The notes: generated from the letters alone by a model not told the origin. Shown: positions 30,056 through 43,562, counted from the first letter of the stretch. The stretch: 64,000 nucleotides of DNA from Chelydra serpentina (GCA_037349315.1 JBAIAC010000027.1:16353501-16417500); one strand, 5' to 3'. Numbers and translations are program-made.

Positions 30056-32401
30056 AGTCACCTCTTAGGGGCCCTCTTGCTAAGAGGTTGTAATGCAGTG
30101 GCCGTGTGCCAGGGGTCTCACTGATACAGCATCGGGCTCGCCTGCACTCCCTCAGCACTGTTGTTCTTGCATGTGTATGTGTGATTCTCTGCCTTTGCTC
30201 TGTAGAGGACCACACTCTGAATGTTCTCCATCAGATATGGTGCATTAATCGGCTTTAGAGGACTAACTTTCTTTGGATGGGAATAAGTGGTTAATAATAG
30301 GCAGAACCCATGTGGTTTCCCCTGTGACTGCAGTATAATCTTGGAGTTTTAGCCGGTGAGGTATTAAGCAAGACATCTGTCTTGAGTGTGTTTGGGGGTG
30401 GGAGGGTGGGAGGAGAGTGCTAAAGCAAGGCATCAGGCTCTATCAATTTCCAGTGCCGTGGATGGATCGTGGAAGCAGCGTCCACTGATTTCCTTCCAGT
30501 GTTAGTTTTATTTCAGACGGACAAAGAAACTTTATCATGTTCCTACTGTCCCCATATCTCTCCATATTAAATTCTCTTGTGGAGCTCAAAGGACCAGTCT
30601 GTGGTTCTTTTTGTTACTGTAGCCATAGTTAGATGATAACAGAATGAGGGACCCTAGGACAGACTGCACAGTGCCCTGTAATGGTTATTGTCAGAGCTGG
30701 CTGCAGCTACAGTGGCATATAGGAGCAAGATTTAAAAACCCAGCTACACCCAGGTTTCCGATAGGAGCAATTCTGTATATGTTAGACTCTGAACATGTAA
30801 TACCATGTGAGATAGATGGATTACCTGAGAACAGGCTACAGTTAGAGCAATTTAGGGACAAAGTGGACAGCAAGGTGATAAATGAGCCATGCCTGAGTTG
30901 TCCTGACAAAGTCCTGTGGCGTTTGTCCTTAGAAAAGATTGAATCATATACTGAGAGTAACACAAGTACTTGTGCACTGTAAAATGTGTCAGAGATAACC
31001 CAATAAGAACTCTTAACACTGATGACTTCACAGTTCTGTACAAACACTGACTAACTAATCCTCATAATCCCTCTGTGAAAAGGGGTGGGAGGTTACATAT
31101 GGGGCAATAGAGACAGAAAAGTTAACTGCCTTGCCTACCATGACACAGCAATACCTGAGTCCTTTGTGAACATGATTTTTATTTCCTTCACATTTCTGCT
31201 CATGGGACTGGATGAGATGCAAATGGGATCCTTGAAGTTGTTCCCAGAACTGGGTCTTGTGTTGAACACAATCCAACAAACCTGCCTCCAGGCATTCTCT
31301 ATAAAGACTGCGTATAAGCATAAGTTTATTTAATTGCCTGAAATATGCCAATGTGGAGAGCAGTATTAGACAAGCCACAAAATAGGTGCTGCTAAAAAGA
31401 TCCCTTTGTCTGCTGCAACATCAGAGAAAGTCGGCGTTGTACTTTCATCAAGTAATGCCTGCATCAAATGCTAGCCAAGTTGTTAATGTCTGCTTTCTGT
31501 AATGCTGCAGTATAGGAGATGCTTAATGGTGCATAAATGGAAGTGTCCTGAAAGCTACTTTGGATGTAAGGAAAGCCAAAACCCTTCAGTCATTGATTAC
31601 AACTAAAGTGAGGGACTGATCTCCGTTAAAAACCAAACATGGATTTGGCCTGGTGTAAATCCGTAGCTCTAGTCAAGTAAATGACACTACGCTGCAAGTC
31701 AGTTACGGCAGCTGTTCTTGAGGTTGAAACTTGAAAGGCAGAATCTCATCTGAAGGTGAAGGGATGGTTTAAAGTGACCTACCACTGCAAACTCACTTTT
31801 TTACTTTGGACAGAGGAAGGCAGTAGTTTATGATTTTACATTGGAAAAGTCAGAGTAAAGAATTGAGGCCCTGGGTGGCTCAAGGGATTGTTAATAGGGT
31901 ACAGAGACTTTCACTGGAAATCAGTGGGGTTGGAATTCTCAGAGGAGTCAGGCATCCAAATCCTATTGAAATTCATTGACTTTTCCCTTAAGCTCCTTTG
32001 AAAATCCCAGTGTAAGAGTCCTGTTGTTTAAGGATGAGAATTTGGCCCTAAATCCAGTCCTGCGTACATGGATGAAGGACATTTGTCCTTTCACATGTTT
32101 GGAAGCACCATTTATACATATGCTGCAGAATAGGCAAAACAATGGGGAGCATGAGGAGATGTTCCTACTGGTTCTCCCTATATTTTATTCACCTGTTGAT
32201 GAGTAAGGTGCAGGACTCTCATGCATTTTCACTCTTGGTCCCTCCCAGACTTTTGGAAACAATGTTCTCTCAGGAGGTCCAAGGGTGCTGTGGTCACCAA
32301 GCCTAATCTTGAAACGATCACTGACAAAGGGCCAACTGAGGCAAATGCAGGAGGCATTTCATCTGCTAGTTCCTATGGGCTCTAACACCTTGTGAGTCCT
32401 A
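30056..32401. other. No supported gene; one unexplained open frame
   Basis: 30644-30982 is open for 112 codons on the plus strand (starting MRDPRTDCTV) and overlaps a minus-strand frame of similar length. I recognise no domain, signal or homologue. A weak reverse MIR-like piece is at about 31055-31170. The rest is plain. Confidence 0.35.
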
Positions 32402-32616
32402 GGGTTACCAACAGTCTTGTATTATAAGGGACATCCTTTATTTTTTCATCTCTGTACAAGATTGGGGGTTGCTGAGTGCTGCAAAAAGCAGCAAGAAAAA
32501 CCCCTGGTGAATGTAGGCGAGCTCTTCTTCTTCATAATTAATATTGGGAAGAGGTGTGGGGCAGGAGTGCTAAGAAAACCGTCTGTTATTTTTGAAATAC
32601 AATGTTGGCAACCCTA
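32402..32616. mobile_element. Probable hAT-like MITE (TTGCCAAC ends)
   Basis: The ends AGGGTTACCAACA and, inverted, AGGGTTGCCAACA are clear. Target duplication is not readable with confidence. Non-coding, 215 bp. It lies just before the C-rich minisatellite. Confidence 0.6.
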
Positions 32617-32679
32617 GCTCCTAACTGACTTCCATACCATGCTCCACCCTTGGCCCCAGATACATCTGTGGCACATTTC

Positions 32680-33150
32680 TTCCAACTGCCACGGAATCTT
32701 CTGCCCTCCCTTCTCCCAACTGTCACGGAATCTTCCCCACTGCCTCTTTGGCCCTCAGCCCAACTGCCATGGAACTTTCCTCCCCCACCAACTGCTTCAG
32801 AACCTTCCCCCTGCCTCTGTGACCCTCTCCTCCAACTGCCACGGAACCTTCCTCTCCCCCCCTCCCCCGCAACTGCTTCAGAACCTCCCCCCTGCCTCTG
32901 TGACTCCCCTCCCTCCAACTGCCATGGAACCTTCCTCCCTCCCCCCCCCCCCACAACTGCTTCAGAACCTCCCCCCTGCCTCTGTGACTCCCCTCCTCCC
33001 AACTGCCACGGAACCTTTCTTTCCCCCCCCTCCCGCCCTGCAACTGCTTCAGAACCTCCCCCCTGCCTCTGTGACTCCCCTCCCTCCAACTGCCACGGAA
33101 CCTTCCCCCATCTCTGTGACCTCCCAACTGCCATGGAACCTTTGCCCAGT
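32680..33150. repeat. C-rich minisatellite, about 80-bp unit
   Basis: About five to six units of CAACTGCCACGGAACCTTCC, a C-tract, CAACTGCTTCAGAACC and CTGCCTCTGTGACTCCC, with C-runs of variable length. The repetition keeps all frames open on both strands (up to 250 codons). These are artefacts of repetition, not genes. Confidence 0.85.
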
Positions 33151-33860
33151 CTCCCCCCCCCCCCCCCCTTCTGTGATCCACCCTCTCTTCCCCACTGCCC
33201 TCCTTGTTGCTATAAAACCTTTCCTTGCTGGCAGCCCCCCATCACCCACCTGAGCAGGAGGAAAAATGCAGGAGCAGAGTCACCCCCAGCAGTGTCATCG
33301 CCCTTTGGCAAGTGTTTGCCCTGCAATGACTGTAATAATAATGAATGGCTGGTTTTGGGTGCTTTAAAAAAAATCCACTATGATCCTGGTTTCTATGACT
33401 AGAAATTTATTTTTTCAGAACTGATGCCTATAAACAGAGTCAAAGCTGTTAGTTTGTGCCTGGTCACCTGAGACACCGTGTCTCCCCATGTGATACTGCT
33501 GCATGGGGGCTCTTGAGCTGGAGTCCCCTCAGTTCAAATCAAGGGGCTACTGGCAGAGCCTTATGTGGGGAGTTCCTTTGCTGTAGAAATTGCTTCTCCC
33601 CATTTGTCAGCCAAGGCTTGGGGTTGTTTGGCTTACTGTGGTAATGGAGATCATATAAGTACATTAGATACTCTACTTGATTACATTTGTTGACTGTGTT
33701 TGGTGTGAATTGTAAAGGTGGATGGAGGGTACCAATTATTGCTATACATCGAAAGAATAAAGATAAATATCAGCTGAACAAAGGATAGATGGATTTGTAT
33801 TTGCAACTTCAAACAAATATTGAAAACTCTGTAGAAGAACTGTTTTTTCAACATTATTCT
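33151..33860. other. No gene seen
   Basis: Low-information sequence after the minisatellite, with one C-run of about 16 at 33154-33169. Confidence 0.4.
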
Positions 33861-33864
33861 TTAT

Positions 33865-34095
33865 ATTGTGGTCACTCCTGAGGGTTCCAAACAAGATCAG
33901 GGCTCCATTGTAGAGGTGCTGTACATACAGATAAAGATGGTCCCTGCCCTCAAAGAACTTAGTCTAAATAGAGAAGACTACATGAGAGGCGAAGTGATTT
34001 GCCCAAGGTCACACAACGGGTTAGTCGCAGAGCCAGGAATAGAACTTGCATCACAGGCTACTACCCTATCCAGTGGACTGCACTGCCTCATATGG
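33865..34095 (-). repeat. MIR-type SINE, reverse
   Basis: CAGGGCTCCATTGTAGAGGT, GCCCTCAAAGAACTTAGTCT, GATTTGCCCAAGGTCACACA and AACTTGCATCACAGGC follow the reverse MIR layout including the tail. Confidence 0.8.
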
Positions 34096-36112
34096 TAGCA
34101 TGCTTTGTTTTTCTTTTCTCTTTGTTAGATCTGTCTTCATTCTCTATTGCTTTCCATTTCTTATTCCTTCTTTCCTCCTTCCTGACCTTCCCCCTTTCTT
34201 TTGTGCTCTGGCACTCTGTTTTGGGAGAGAAACACAGATTCTTCAGCCTGATTTAGCTCTGGAGCGTGAGCATCTTAAAAACTATCCTTTGGAAAGTGAC
34301 CTAATCTTCAGCAAAGAGAGACAGTTAAATATAACTATTATGCATGTTCGGCCATAAAAACAATGTATGTGGTAGAAGTGTGTGGAAGTTGTTGTTGACA
34401 TACCTTTGGGATGAAAGAGCTATCGAAACTCAGTAGTGATGCTTGTGATGAATAAGGCATCATACTAAATAGATGCTGTGTGCACAAGCGTGCCGTTTTA
34501 ATTAAACAAAACCCTGTTTGAAAAAAGCTCCTTTTTAGCACTTTGAAAATAAAAACATGCTGATGCTAATTGACATATTGGCATAATATTAATCTGAAGG
34601 ATTAGCAACAGGATGAAAGAAACACAACAAAAGAAAGTCCATGGGCTACAGTGGTGGCTGCTTCCCTGAGATATGCAGTTTTGGCCATTGGATTCGTATA
34701 ATGAGGATCCACTGACCTGCTCCTTGTTGTCCTAAGCCCATTCTAGGTTGCCATGGAGCACTGTTGTAGCACACAAATCCCTGAACCACTGTTTCCCACC
34801 CGAGTTCTTCCCTATCTGGGGAATTCTCAGTTTGGGAGACTTCCTTTTCAGGGAGCCTTAATCCAAAACCCAGTGAGGGCCACAGTTTCTCCGGACAGGA
34901 CTGATCTTTTCAGCTGTGTGAGAGAGCAATATTTCCGTCAGGTTATTTTATAGCCAACCACAATTTAAAATCTATGGTTCTCTCAGAGTTGAAGTTCTTT
35001 GTGCCAGAAAGTGTGCTGGGTTAATTTAGCTCATTTGTCTCTGGTGTAACTTTAGTATATTTCATATGAATCTGTGGCTGTGCTCAGATAAAGCTGTGAA
35101 GTGTTGAGAGTGATAAATTCTCCAGCATGTATTGTTCAAGTAAGTTTATAGTAAAGTTGTTAGCTAGTTAGCAGTGACTGTGCTAATTATATTGGTGTGA
35201 GCGTAAACAGAAATTAACGCTGTGATGCTGTGTGAGATGTTCCACTGCTTGCTGGAGAAGTATTTATATTCCATGTTGTTTTCTTAGATTTGGCTTCTCA
35301 TTTTCTCTTCTCTGGCTCCTCTGTTAGAGCCCTTGTTATGTTGTCAGCAAAGCTACAATATTTATTACTGGGGACAAATTATGCCCTATGCAGGAAAATC
35401 CATGGCCTGATTCTCCTCTCAATGACATTGGTGTAAATTAGCAATAATCCCACTGAAGTGAGTGGAGTTAAACCAATGCAAACTCTATGTAAGTGAGGTA
35501 ACAGTCAAGCTCACTGTGTTTTACACTCCTCAAATTTCCTTTGTTTTTACACCTTTGTAGCTTACTGGCTTTAATAGTCCCTCCTGAATGACATCCTTAT
35601 AAGAGAGAGGAGGATCAGGTGGTCCTGTTAGTTTCATTTTGCAGGGTTTACGGCTCATCATGAATGGGAGTCACTTTCACAGAGTGGAGGCATAACCTAA
35701 ACAGGTCCTTATAGAGACATCAGGTACACAGAGCCCTGGGAAGCCTGTGCTTCTCCCAAGCTGAGGGGAAGGAGAGGAAGGCTGCTCCCTGAGACCCCAA
35801 CTCTTATGCTAGGTCCCATAGAAGCCCTTTTTATTATTAGCACCAAAATTCACGTACATGTTAAGAGCAAAGCCTGCATATCACTGCACTCTCTTATAGA
35901 CCCATTGATTACTTGTTCCAGCCAAGAAAACTTACTAACTTCCCTGGCTTAGGGTGTTCTCTTGGGGAACAAAGCACTGATCGTATGTCTCAGATGATGA
36001 ATTTCCTTGCAGGCTGTGAATATATATATATATAATATATATGGCAGTCAGATTCAGATCACACTGATCAGAAGCCAGGCCTACAGACTCATGAGAATCA
36101 GAATTTAGAAAA
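34096..36112. other. No gene seen
   Basis: Contains the TGAAGTGAGTGGAGTTAAAC module near 35405-35500 and a short TA microsatellite at 36017-36043. No exon recognised. Confidence 0.45.
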
Positions 36113-36320
36113 AGGATGGTCCAGTAGTTAGGGCACTAGCCCAGGACATGGAAGCTCTATGTCCAATTCCTAGCTCTTAACCAAATCACACAGGACTGTG
36201 GAAGTCACTTAGTCTCTCTGTGCCTTGATTCTCAACCTGCAAAATGGGGATAATAGCACTGCCCTAACTTGCGGGATGCTGTCAGAATAAGTACATTAAA
36301 GGTTGTGAGGTGCTCAGATG
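36113..36320 (+). repeat. MIR-type SINE
   Basis: GGATGGTCCAGTAGTTAGGG, CACTAGCCCAGGACATGG, TTAGTCTCTCTGTGCCTTGA and TGCAAAATGGGGATAATAGC. Confidence 0.85.
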
Positions 36321-37339
36321 CTGCAGTGCTCACCTTATAAAATGGATTGAGCACATACTTTCCACCTCCTAGTAGAGTGGTGTGGGGTTCTGTGCTTTGA
36401 GCTGACCATGTTTTTTTTTTTAGTAAATGAGTACCATGTGTTCATTTGCTAAGCAAGCCCAGGTTGAATACACCGTGCAAAGTCATATTAGTGTGTAAAT
36501 AAACCACTGCAGACACTCATGCTTATGTAGGCATATATCTGTGTCATACTGAGGAAAGCAACATTATTTTCTAGGCCTGTTTAGGATGAAACTAAAGAAG
36601 TCAGAGCTGTGCTTTGTTTTCACATCACACTGAGTAGCACTCTTTGGTTTGCATTTAACTATCAGAGGAAGTTATGTCCATTTACAGTTTTAATGAACCC
36701 CTCACAGTGTGCTATGTTAAATATTGTATATATATTGATAAATTTGTCTAGACCTACCTTGTATGTAGTATAAATACCAAGCCAAAACCATTTAACTTAA
36801 CAGTATTTTACTTCTGCTGCCACTGAAGCATATTGGCCCCATTTCAGGAAAATACTTAAGCATGTGCTTAAGTCCATCCTATCCGGGACAGATTTTAAGC
36901 ATTGGTGTAAATTTAAGCACATGCTGAAATTCTCTGTTGAATTGGGGCCATATATATTAATTATGTTAATTGCCATGGCATATGTGCCATCAGGCAGCTG
37001 GAGGAACACACAAAAGGGGCCAACCAAAAGAATCCATCCCTCTAAAAGTACATAAAAGAGGGAAAGCTCATGGGACTTAACAACATAGAAGACATGCAAA
37101 GAATGGCCTACGATAGACAGGGATGGTGGGCATTGTTCGTGCCCTAAGCAATGTTTGATGGCATGGGAAGGATACAAGTTCAGTATATTAATTCATTCAG
37201 TGCACAGAAGGGACCTGCTCTGGGCATGAATCCAGATTGTGTAGTGAAGGAAATTGTTGTCTGTAGGATCCCTGACTCATTTGTTGCAGAAGTTGGAAAG
37301 TGTGTAGTAAATGAGGCACGGGATTGCACAAAGAGAAAG
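36321..37339. other. No gene seen
   Basis: Intergenic or intronic; no exon recognised. Confidence 0.4.
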
Positions 37340-37660
37340 GACAATCTTCTCACAATGCATAGTCAACCTGTGGAACTCTTTGCCAGAGGATGTTGTGAAG
37401 GCCAAGACTATAACAGGGTTCAAAAAAGAATTAGATAAATTCATAGAGGATAGGTCCATCAATGGCTATTAGCCAGGATGGGCAGGGATGATGTCCCTAG
37501 CCTCTGTTTGCCAGAAGCTGGGAATGAGCGACAGGGAATGGATTACCTGTTCTGTTCATTCCCTCTGGGGCGCCAGGCATTGGCCACTGTTGGAAGACAG
37601 GATACTGGGCTAGATGGACCTTTGGTCTGACCCAGTGTGGCCATTCTTATGTTCTTGTGG
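37340..37660 (+). mobile_element. CR1 LINE 3' end
   Basis: GGAACTCTTTGCCAGAGGAT and GATAAATTCATAGAGGATAG (end of ORF2), then TACTGGGCTAGATGGACC, TTTGGTCTGACCCAGTGTGG and CCATTCTTATGTTCTTG. This is the typical CR1 3' end on the plus strand. Confidence 0.9.
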
Positions 37661-37689
37661 ATAAAGCAGCTCAGTGCCCCAGGGCAGCA

Positions 37690-37870
37690 TTCTGCATTTA
37701 AGTCTCTGACTGCCAGATGCTGGGAATGGACAACAAGGGGATGGATCACTTGATGATTGCCCTGTTCTGTTCATTCCCTTTGAAGCATTTGGCATTGGCC
37801 ACTGTCCGAAGACAGGATACTGGGCTCGATGAACTGTTGGTCTGACCCCCAGTATGGCCATTCTTTTTTT
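37690..37870 (+). mobile_element. Second CR1 LINE 3' end, same strand
   Basis: GATACTGGGCTCGATGAACT, GTTGGTCTGACCCCCAGTAT and GGCCATTCTT. It repeats the 3' end of the copy just upstream, in the same orientation, with about 15% difference by eye. It could be a tandem insertion or a duplicated end. Confidence 0.85.
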
Positions 37871-38265
37871 ATTCTATTCCTGCCTCTGCCACAGAGTTCC
37901 TGTGTGATGCTGGGCAAGTCACTTATGTCAAACTTTTCACTGATGGTCAATAGTTGTGTTCCTCATTTTGGTGGGGTACTTGATCTGAGGCCTTGCATTC
38001 TGATTTGCAGAAGTGATGAGTACTCACAGGGGCAACCGGAGTTAATGGGAGGCTTGGGAGCTGTGATTTGAATGTATAAAGTGGTGTATAATGCTATGTA
38101 CTCTGAAATATCAGGTCCCAGGTGCTAAAATTGGGCATCCAGAATTAGTAGATACTTTTGACTATAATCTCTCTGTAAATTGGGGATAATTATGCCCTCT
38201 GTCATTTTACAGAGATGTTGTGAAAATAAATATTTGTGAAGCATGCAGGTGATGATGAGCATCAT
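37871..38265 (+). repeat. MIR-like SINE fragment
   Basis: TTCCTGTGTGATGCTGGGCA, AGTCACTTATGTCAAAC and, further on, AATTGGGGATAATTATGCC look like a diverged MIR, possibly with an insertion between its two halves. Confidence 0.5.
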
Positions 38266-40299
38266 AGAAAAGCCTATGAGGAAATTATTCTGTAGAGTAG
38301 GATTTGAATAGTGTGCAGCAAACAAGGGTATGTAGGACCATACATTAAACAGTGAGGAGAAAACAAAATATTGAATAGCTGCTCATTAAGTGAGCACCAT
38401 CTATTCTGTGTAGTGAATGAGGCAGGAGTCGTGGAAAAAATAATATGTGATAAGGTAATTAAAAACTGTATCATAATGTACATGCACAAGGGAACAGAAT
38501 TAAGGTTGCACAGGCAATCTTATTTCTGGCATTTACTAACTTTTGAGTGCTTGACTTTGCAACCTTAATCCCCTTTTAACATAGTTTATTTGTGTGTAAT
38601 TTAATATTTATGTTGTAAGTGAGGATTAGGGTCCCACTGTGATAGGCACTGCATAGATGCATTCAAAATCATGAATTTGCCAAGAGGAGCATATATACCA
38701 TATTAGAAATTTAAATCCAATTAGTGACCTATGGTTGATGACGGATGGTTGTGTAGTGTTGAAACTTCTAAAGCCTCATTCTGTGGCTTTCTGCAGGTAA
38801 CTGCATTGGTAAAGATTAAAAACAACCCAAAACTCTGCAAGATTCGGTATATTACAAATCAGCAGTTCTGAGATATGGGTTTCTGATACGGTGATCTCAA
38901 ACTTGAACAGATACATGCGTTTTTATCATTGCCTCTCTCCCTCTTCCCCTCTCCCCACAAAGCTTCCACACCTCTCCTTCCCCACACCCCCAAATTAACT
39001 TCCCTTATCATCCCAGTTCTCTCTTCCTTGGGGCCCCTTTCTGTCAATCTGGGGTTTGTGGTTTGTAATGTGAACTTCTACCAAGTGGTGATGGAACCAA
39101 CAGGACTGAGTGCTGTGTCCTCAAGGTCGAGGGCTGCACAGTGCTTGGCAACATGCTGAGATATGGCAACTTTATTTTATCTGTTAGAAATGAGAAAATT
39201 AATTCCCAGTTGACTCATTTTCTTGCATGACTAATGTGCCCAGTCCTGCAGCCCTTACTCATGTGCATAGTCCGAGTGTGACAGAGTGAAGCCCAAGGGA
39301 TGGGAGTACTGTGTTAGTGAGGGGAGGACAGACAGACAGAAGAGGTGCTCGGCTTTCCTAGTCTGAGATTGTTGTGTGGGAAACCCATTTCTCAAGACTG
39401 CTCTTTGGTCAAAGCTGAAGTCTTACCCTGCGAGCTTGGACATGAATGGATTTCTAATGGAATATTACAGAGGGCGGGGGCCTCACAAGTGCTGTATAGA
39501 ATGGGACTGGTCCCTCCCTGCTCCATGTCAGGAATAGAGCAGGATTTTGAGTAGCATTTCCAGCAAATCCTTTACATCTTCCCTGTGCTAACTGCTCTGT
39601 GCTCAGAAACAAGATTATCTTGTTGCCTTGGTAGATCATTATTTTCCTGCAGCCTTTAAAAGTGTTTCCTCCCTCAAGTCAGCCAAAACCACTTAAAGGT
39701 GCCATCCAGTTTTTACCAGCCATTATCCTGTAGTAACATTAATGAACTTCAAGTGCTTCGAGTTAATATAATGCCTAATAGTAACTCAACCTGATTTTTA
39801 TACATAAACATTAGAGTGATAGTGCATCTGCTCCAACATGTTTCCATACTCCAGTCAAGTTGCCTCCTTTCCATCTCATAAAATATTGACGCAGGCAGTG
39901 CTTGTAATTTGGCTTGGTGATAGAATAAAGGTATGACTTATTCATGTCATGTAGGAGTTCATTCCTTGATGTTGGATGGATTAATTAAAGTCTTAAGACA
40001 TGGCAGGGTGTGACTTTAATATGTGCTTATATTTTACAGTAGGACCTAGCTGATTTCCACTCATCACTGGGATTCCCATTGGGAATTACCAAATGAATAA
40101 GTCAACAAATGATAAGAAAATAAAGCTGATCCATTACCAAACGTATGATGCATGTAAATGTGTTCTGCCAGATGTTTTAACAAAACTAATAGAGTCTGAG
40201 TAATATGAGACTGACACATCTGTATTGTTTTATTGACTGCATTGTCAGTATTGTCTCATTGTTTCCTTGTGCTCCCCCTACTATCTGGCTCCACCTATT
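38266..40299. other. No gene seen
   Basis: No exon or bounded repeat recognised. Confidence 0.4.
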
Positions 40300-40437
40300 T
40301 CTTTTTTTAGGCTTAGATAGTAAGCTCTTTGGGGGACAGAGCATCGACTTGTTCTGTGTTTGTACAGCATGTAGTACAATGGAGCCCTGGTCTATGACTA
40401 GGGCACCCAGGTACTACCACAGTACAAATAGTAAATA
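40300..40437 (+). repeat. SINE tail (AAGCTCTTTGGGG)
   Basis: TAGTAAGCTCTTTGGGGGAC, TTCTGTGTTTGTACAGCATG and ACAATGGAGCCCTGGTCTAT. The same tail ends the MIR-type copies at 29801 and 46740 (reverse) and 59775 (forward). Confidence 0.75.
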
Positions 40438-42904
40438 GAACCTCAGAGCTTTAAGAACGGCATAGACTCAGGGAATCCAAGGCCAAATCCGAGTTTATTA
40501 GCCACAAGAGAGACTTTGCTACAATACTCCTGCTTTTAAAAGCCTGATCCTGCAGCTGCTGTTGACTTGCTGTGCACCAAACTGCTGCTGATGGTAATTC
40601 TGTATGTGGTGTGGTAACCGGATCAGGCTGTAAAACTTTTCTATAGTGTGGGGAGAACACTGTTCTTTTAGCCTTTGTGAATTGCAAAGCATGTGGATTA
40701 TCTGAGGTTCTTTTATGGCCAGGAAATTTGAATTATTCTGGATCTCTAGTTCCATTGAAGGAGCTGCTGTTGGTAAATACGCGAGCAAAGCAAGTGTGTT
40801 CCAAGAATCTGAGTATTCTTAAAATAAAATCAGAATGAATACTTCCTTGGCCCAAGCATTTCCCTTCTATTAGATCCTCTCCCTCTTTTTGCTGAGACAG
40901 TGACCTTTTCCCAAGACACCGCTTTTATTAACCTAGAAATGCATTGACATTTCTACACGAGAATGACTCCTAGAAAATATGGGAGCTGTGCGGAGACTCT
41001 TTGCAAATCGCCAGCATAATCACCTCTGAGAGAAGAGATGGCTACTCCACAAATGTGTTCATCTCCAGAGGAATTTGGTTTTCCTTCAGAGATGTTTCTC
41101 TGCAAAAGTGCTTTACTGTAAGTCCGTGAACATGTGTGGACAGCCCCGTCATAAAGTACAAAATCAGTGTAGGGAGAGATTTAACTAGAGTTAGTTAATG
41201 TTCATATTGGTGCCACATCTCCAGAGACTCCCTGTCCAAATCATGAAGGCATTCTCCCTAGCATTGTCTCCTTTGAGTTTCTGCTTGGAAAGTTACAATC
41301 TTGTCAAACTTTCATGAATTATGTAGTTCTTATGCTTTTGTGGATTCACTTTACATTTTTGACAGGAGGCAGGTGACCTATTCTAAACCCATCAAATCCA
41401 TTTTCCTTGGGACTGTGCATAAGGAAGGCAGTGCTGTGTAGTGGTTAGAGTTCAGGATAGCAAGTCAGAAGTTCAGTATTGAGACAGACATATCCCAGGT
41501 TGGACAGTTCTGAGGAAGGAAGACCGGCTTCACTTTTCTAGTATTATGTAGCGTAGAAAGAGATTATAGACAGACCCCTGTGTATTTTGCCTTTTAGATC
41601 TATAGCCTATGTCTTGCTTGTTTCTCTGTCAGATATGTATTTCATTTGATAATGTTGTCCTCATGAGATGTTTGCACCATTGCTTATAGAGTGGAATCCA
41701 CACTAAGTGACCACACAATCGGCTAGCTGAAATTGGTCAGCGAGCAACAGCGATCACATAATAAAAACCAGTCACTTAACCAAAGTTCTGATCACAGGGT
41801 AGTCACTTAAGGTGTTGCCTCTGGGAGGTTTTCGGACTGAAGTAAAAACAGTCTTAAACAATCCTTTACTCCAAGCTACTCTCTCAATTGCAAGGGATGC
41901 CAGAATCCTGTTGGGTGCAGTGGCTAATGCAATAGAGCCCTGATCCTGATGTGGGCTTAAGGGTATTACTGCAATACAAATAGGTTGGGATTTGGGTGCC
42001 TAACTCACTTAGGCCCCTTTATAAATCTTAATCATAATAAATGATAACAAGGAGATGCACACGAAAGAAGACTTGTAACTCAGCCCACTTGTCTCTGCAA
42101 AGCAGCTAAAGTTACCTGAGGAAGCAGGAAGCATGGAATGTTGCAGCCAAAATCAGGATACTTCACTGTCTGATCCCATTCCCATTGAAGTCAGTGTGAG
42201 TTGGATAGGGCCATTATTTCTTCAAGTGGCAGTCAATAACATAATGTATTCAAGCTCACTGATACATGTCAAGACAAATAATCTTTGGATAATTAGGACA
42301 GACAGAATTTTTCTCCTGTAGAACTGCTAATTTTAACTACAATCTTGCATCTCTGCTGGAAGCCTGTAATTTTTCTAGCCTTTAAAGACCATCTCCCTGA
42401 GGGGGAATATGGGAGTCTTAAGTGTTTAGGCATAATTAGAAAGATACAATTAAATTCCTGAATTTTATTTTTTTCTTTTGCATTTGATGAGTTTTTTAAT
42501 TACTTTGATTTAAGCGATGGTAGTAACTAATTGGATTTCAGGCTAGACCTGTGTAGGCACGAGTGAAGAGAGAGTGGAAACGGGTCTTGTCAAGAAATTA
42601 AACTAAGAATTATAGTTCTTAATGGGACCAGTAAAATCCCCAAGGGCAAATTAAAAACAAAAATCCCTTTTAATATGTTAATTTATCAGCCAACGTCATC
42701 TTAAAGGGAACGAGAAATATAAATTTGGGAGTTAGGTGAGCAAATGGTAGGGTAGATCATCCCCTGTACTATGTGCATGAAAACAGTGCTCCAAAACTGT
42801 CCGAGGGAGCTGAGCAGAGGAAGTCTCCCCTCCACACCCTGGGCTGTGTTACGTGCTGTTCATTCCCACTGCACCCCTCCGTGGCTGGTCCGCAGAGCCC
42901 ACTA
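40438..42904. other. No gene seen
   Basis: A short SINE tail is at about 41930-41985 (AATAGAGCCCTGATCCTGAT). Otherwise nothing recognised. Confidence 0.4.
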
Positions 42905-43105
42905 CAGTAGGAGAGGCAGTGTAGCCTAGAGGATAAAGCACCAGACTGGGAGTTAGGGTTCTGTTCCTGGCTCTATTCCTGGGTGACATTGGACAACTCA
43001 CTTCATCTCTCTGTGTCTATTTCCCCATCTGTAAAATGGAGATAATGATAAGCCTCCTTTGTAAAGCACTTTCAGCAATGCTATATAAGAGCTACATATT
43101 ATTAT
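42905..43105 (+). repeat. MIR-type SINE
   Basis: GGCAGTGTAGCCTAGAGGAT, CACCAGACTGGGAGTTAGG, CTCACTTCATCTCTCTGTGT, CATCTGTAAAATGGAGATAA and AAAGCACTTTCAGCAATGC. A well preserved copy. Confidence 0.9.
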
Positions 43106-43562
43106 TGTCGTTGCTGACACCAGCAAAGAGCTAGATTGTGACCCTGGTTACACTGTTGTGCAGGGCAGTAAGGGGATTTAAGGAGGCCCCTTATTACCCT
43201 GTGCAGGCTAGAGTTATTTTGGGTAGCAGCATTGGGGAAAGAAACTTCGGTTGGGCTGCTTCTCCCCTTTTGAAGCATGTGATCGAGTCGAGTCTTGGCT
43301 CTGTCCCTCCCCCCCCCATGATGTTCGTTAATGCAGCTGAGCTGGCATACCAAGGAAAATAATCTGAACCCAGGACCTCCAGCTTTCAACTTCATTTTTG
43401 TTCCTTCCCCAAGATAAAGCAGTAAGTTCAGTAGTAGGGTTGAATTCATCTAGAATAGAGCCTGATCTACATCCCTCTGAACACCCAGAACTCCCCTAGG
43501 TAACATGTTTTGTATAATTCATCTTTTTAGTTGAGATAGGCCCTTACAAAAGTCTTGGATCC

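Noticed and set aside
30644..30982. Possible 112-residue exon
   Set aside because: No splice-site support, no recognisable domain, and an overlapping open frame of similar size on the other strand.
32586..33402. Long open frames of 150-250 codons on both strands
   Set aside because: They lie in a C-rich minisatellite whose tandem units keep several frames open at once. The residue repeats simply mirror the DNA repeats.
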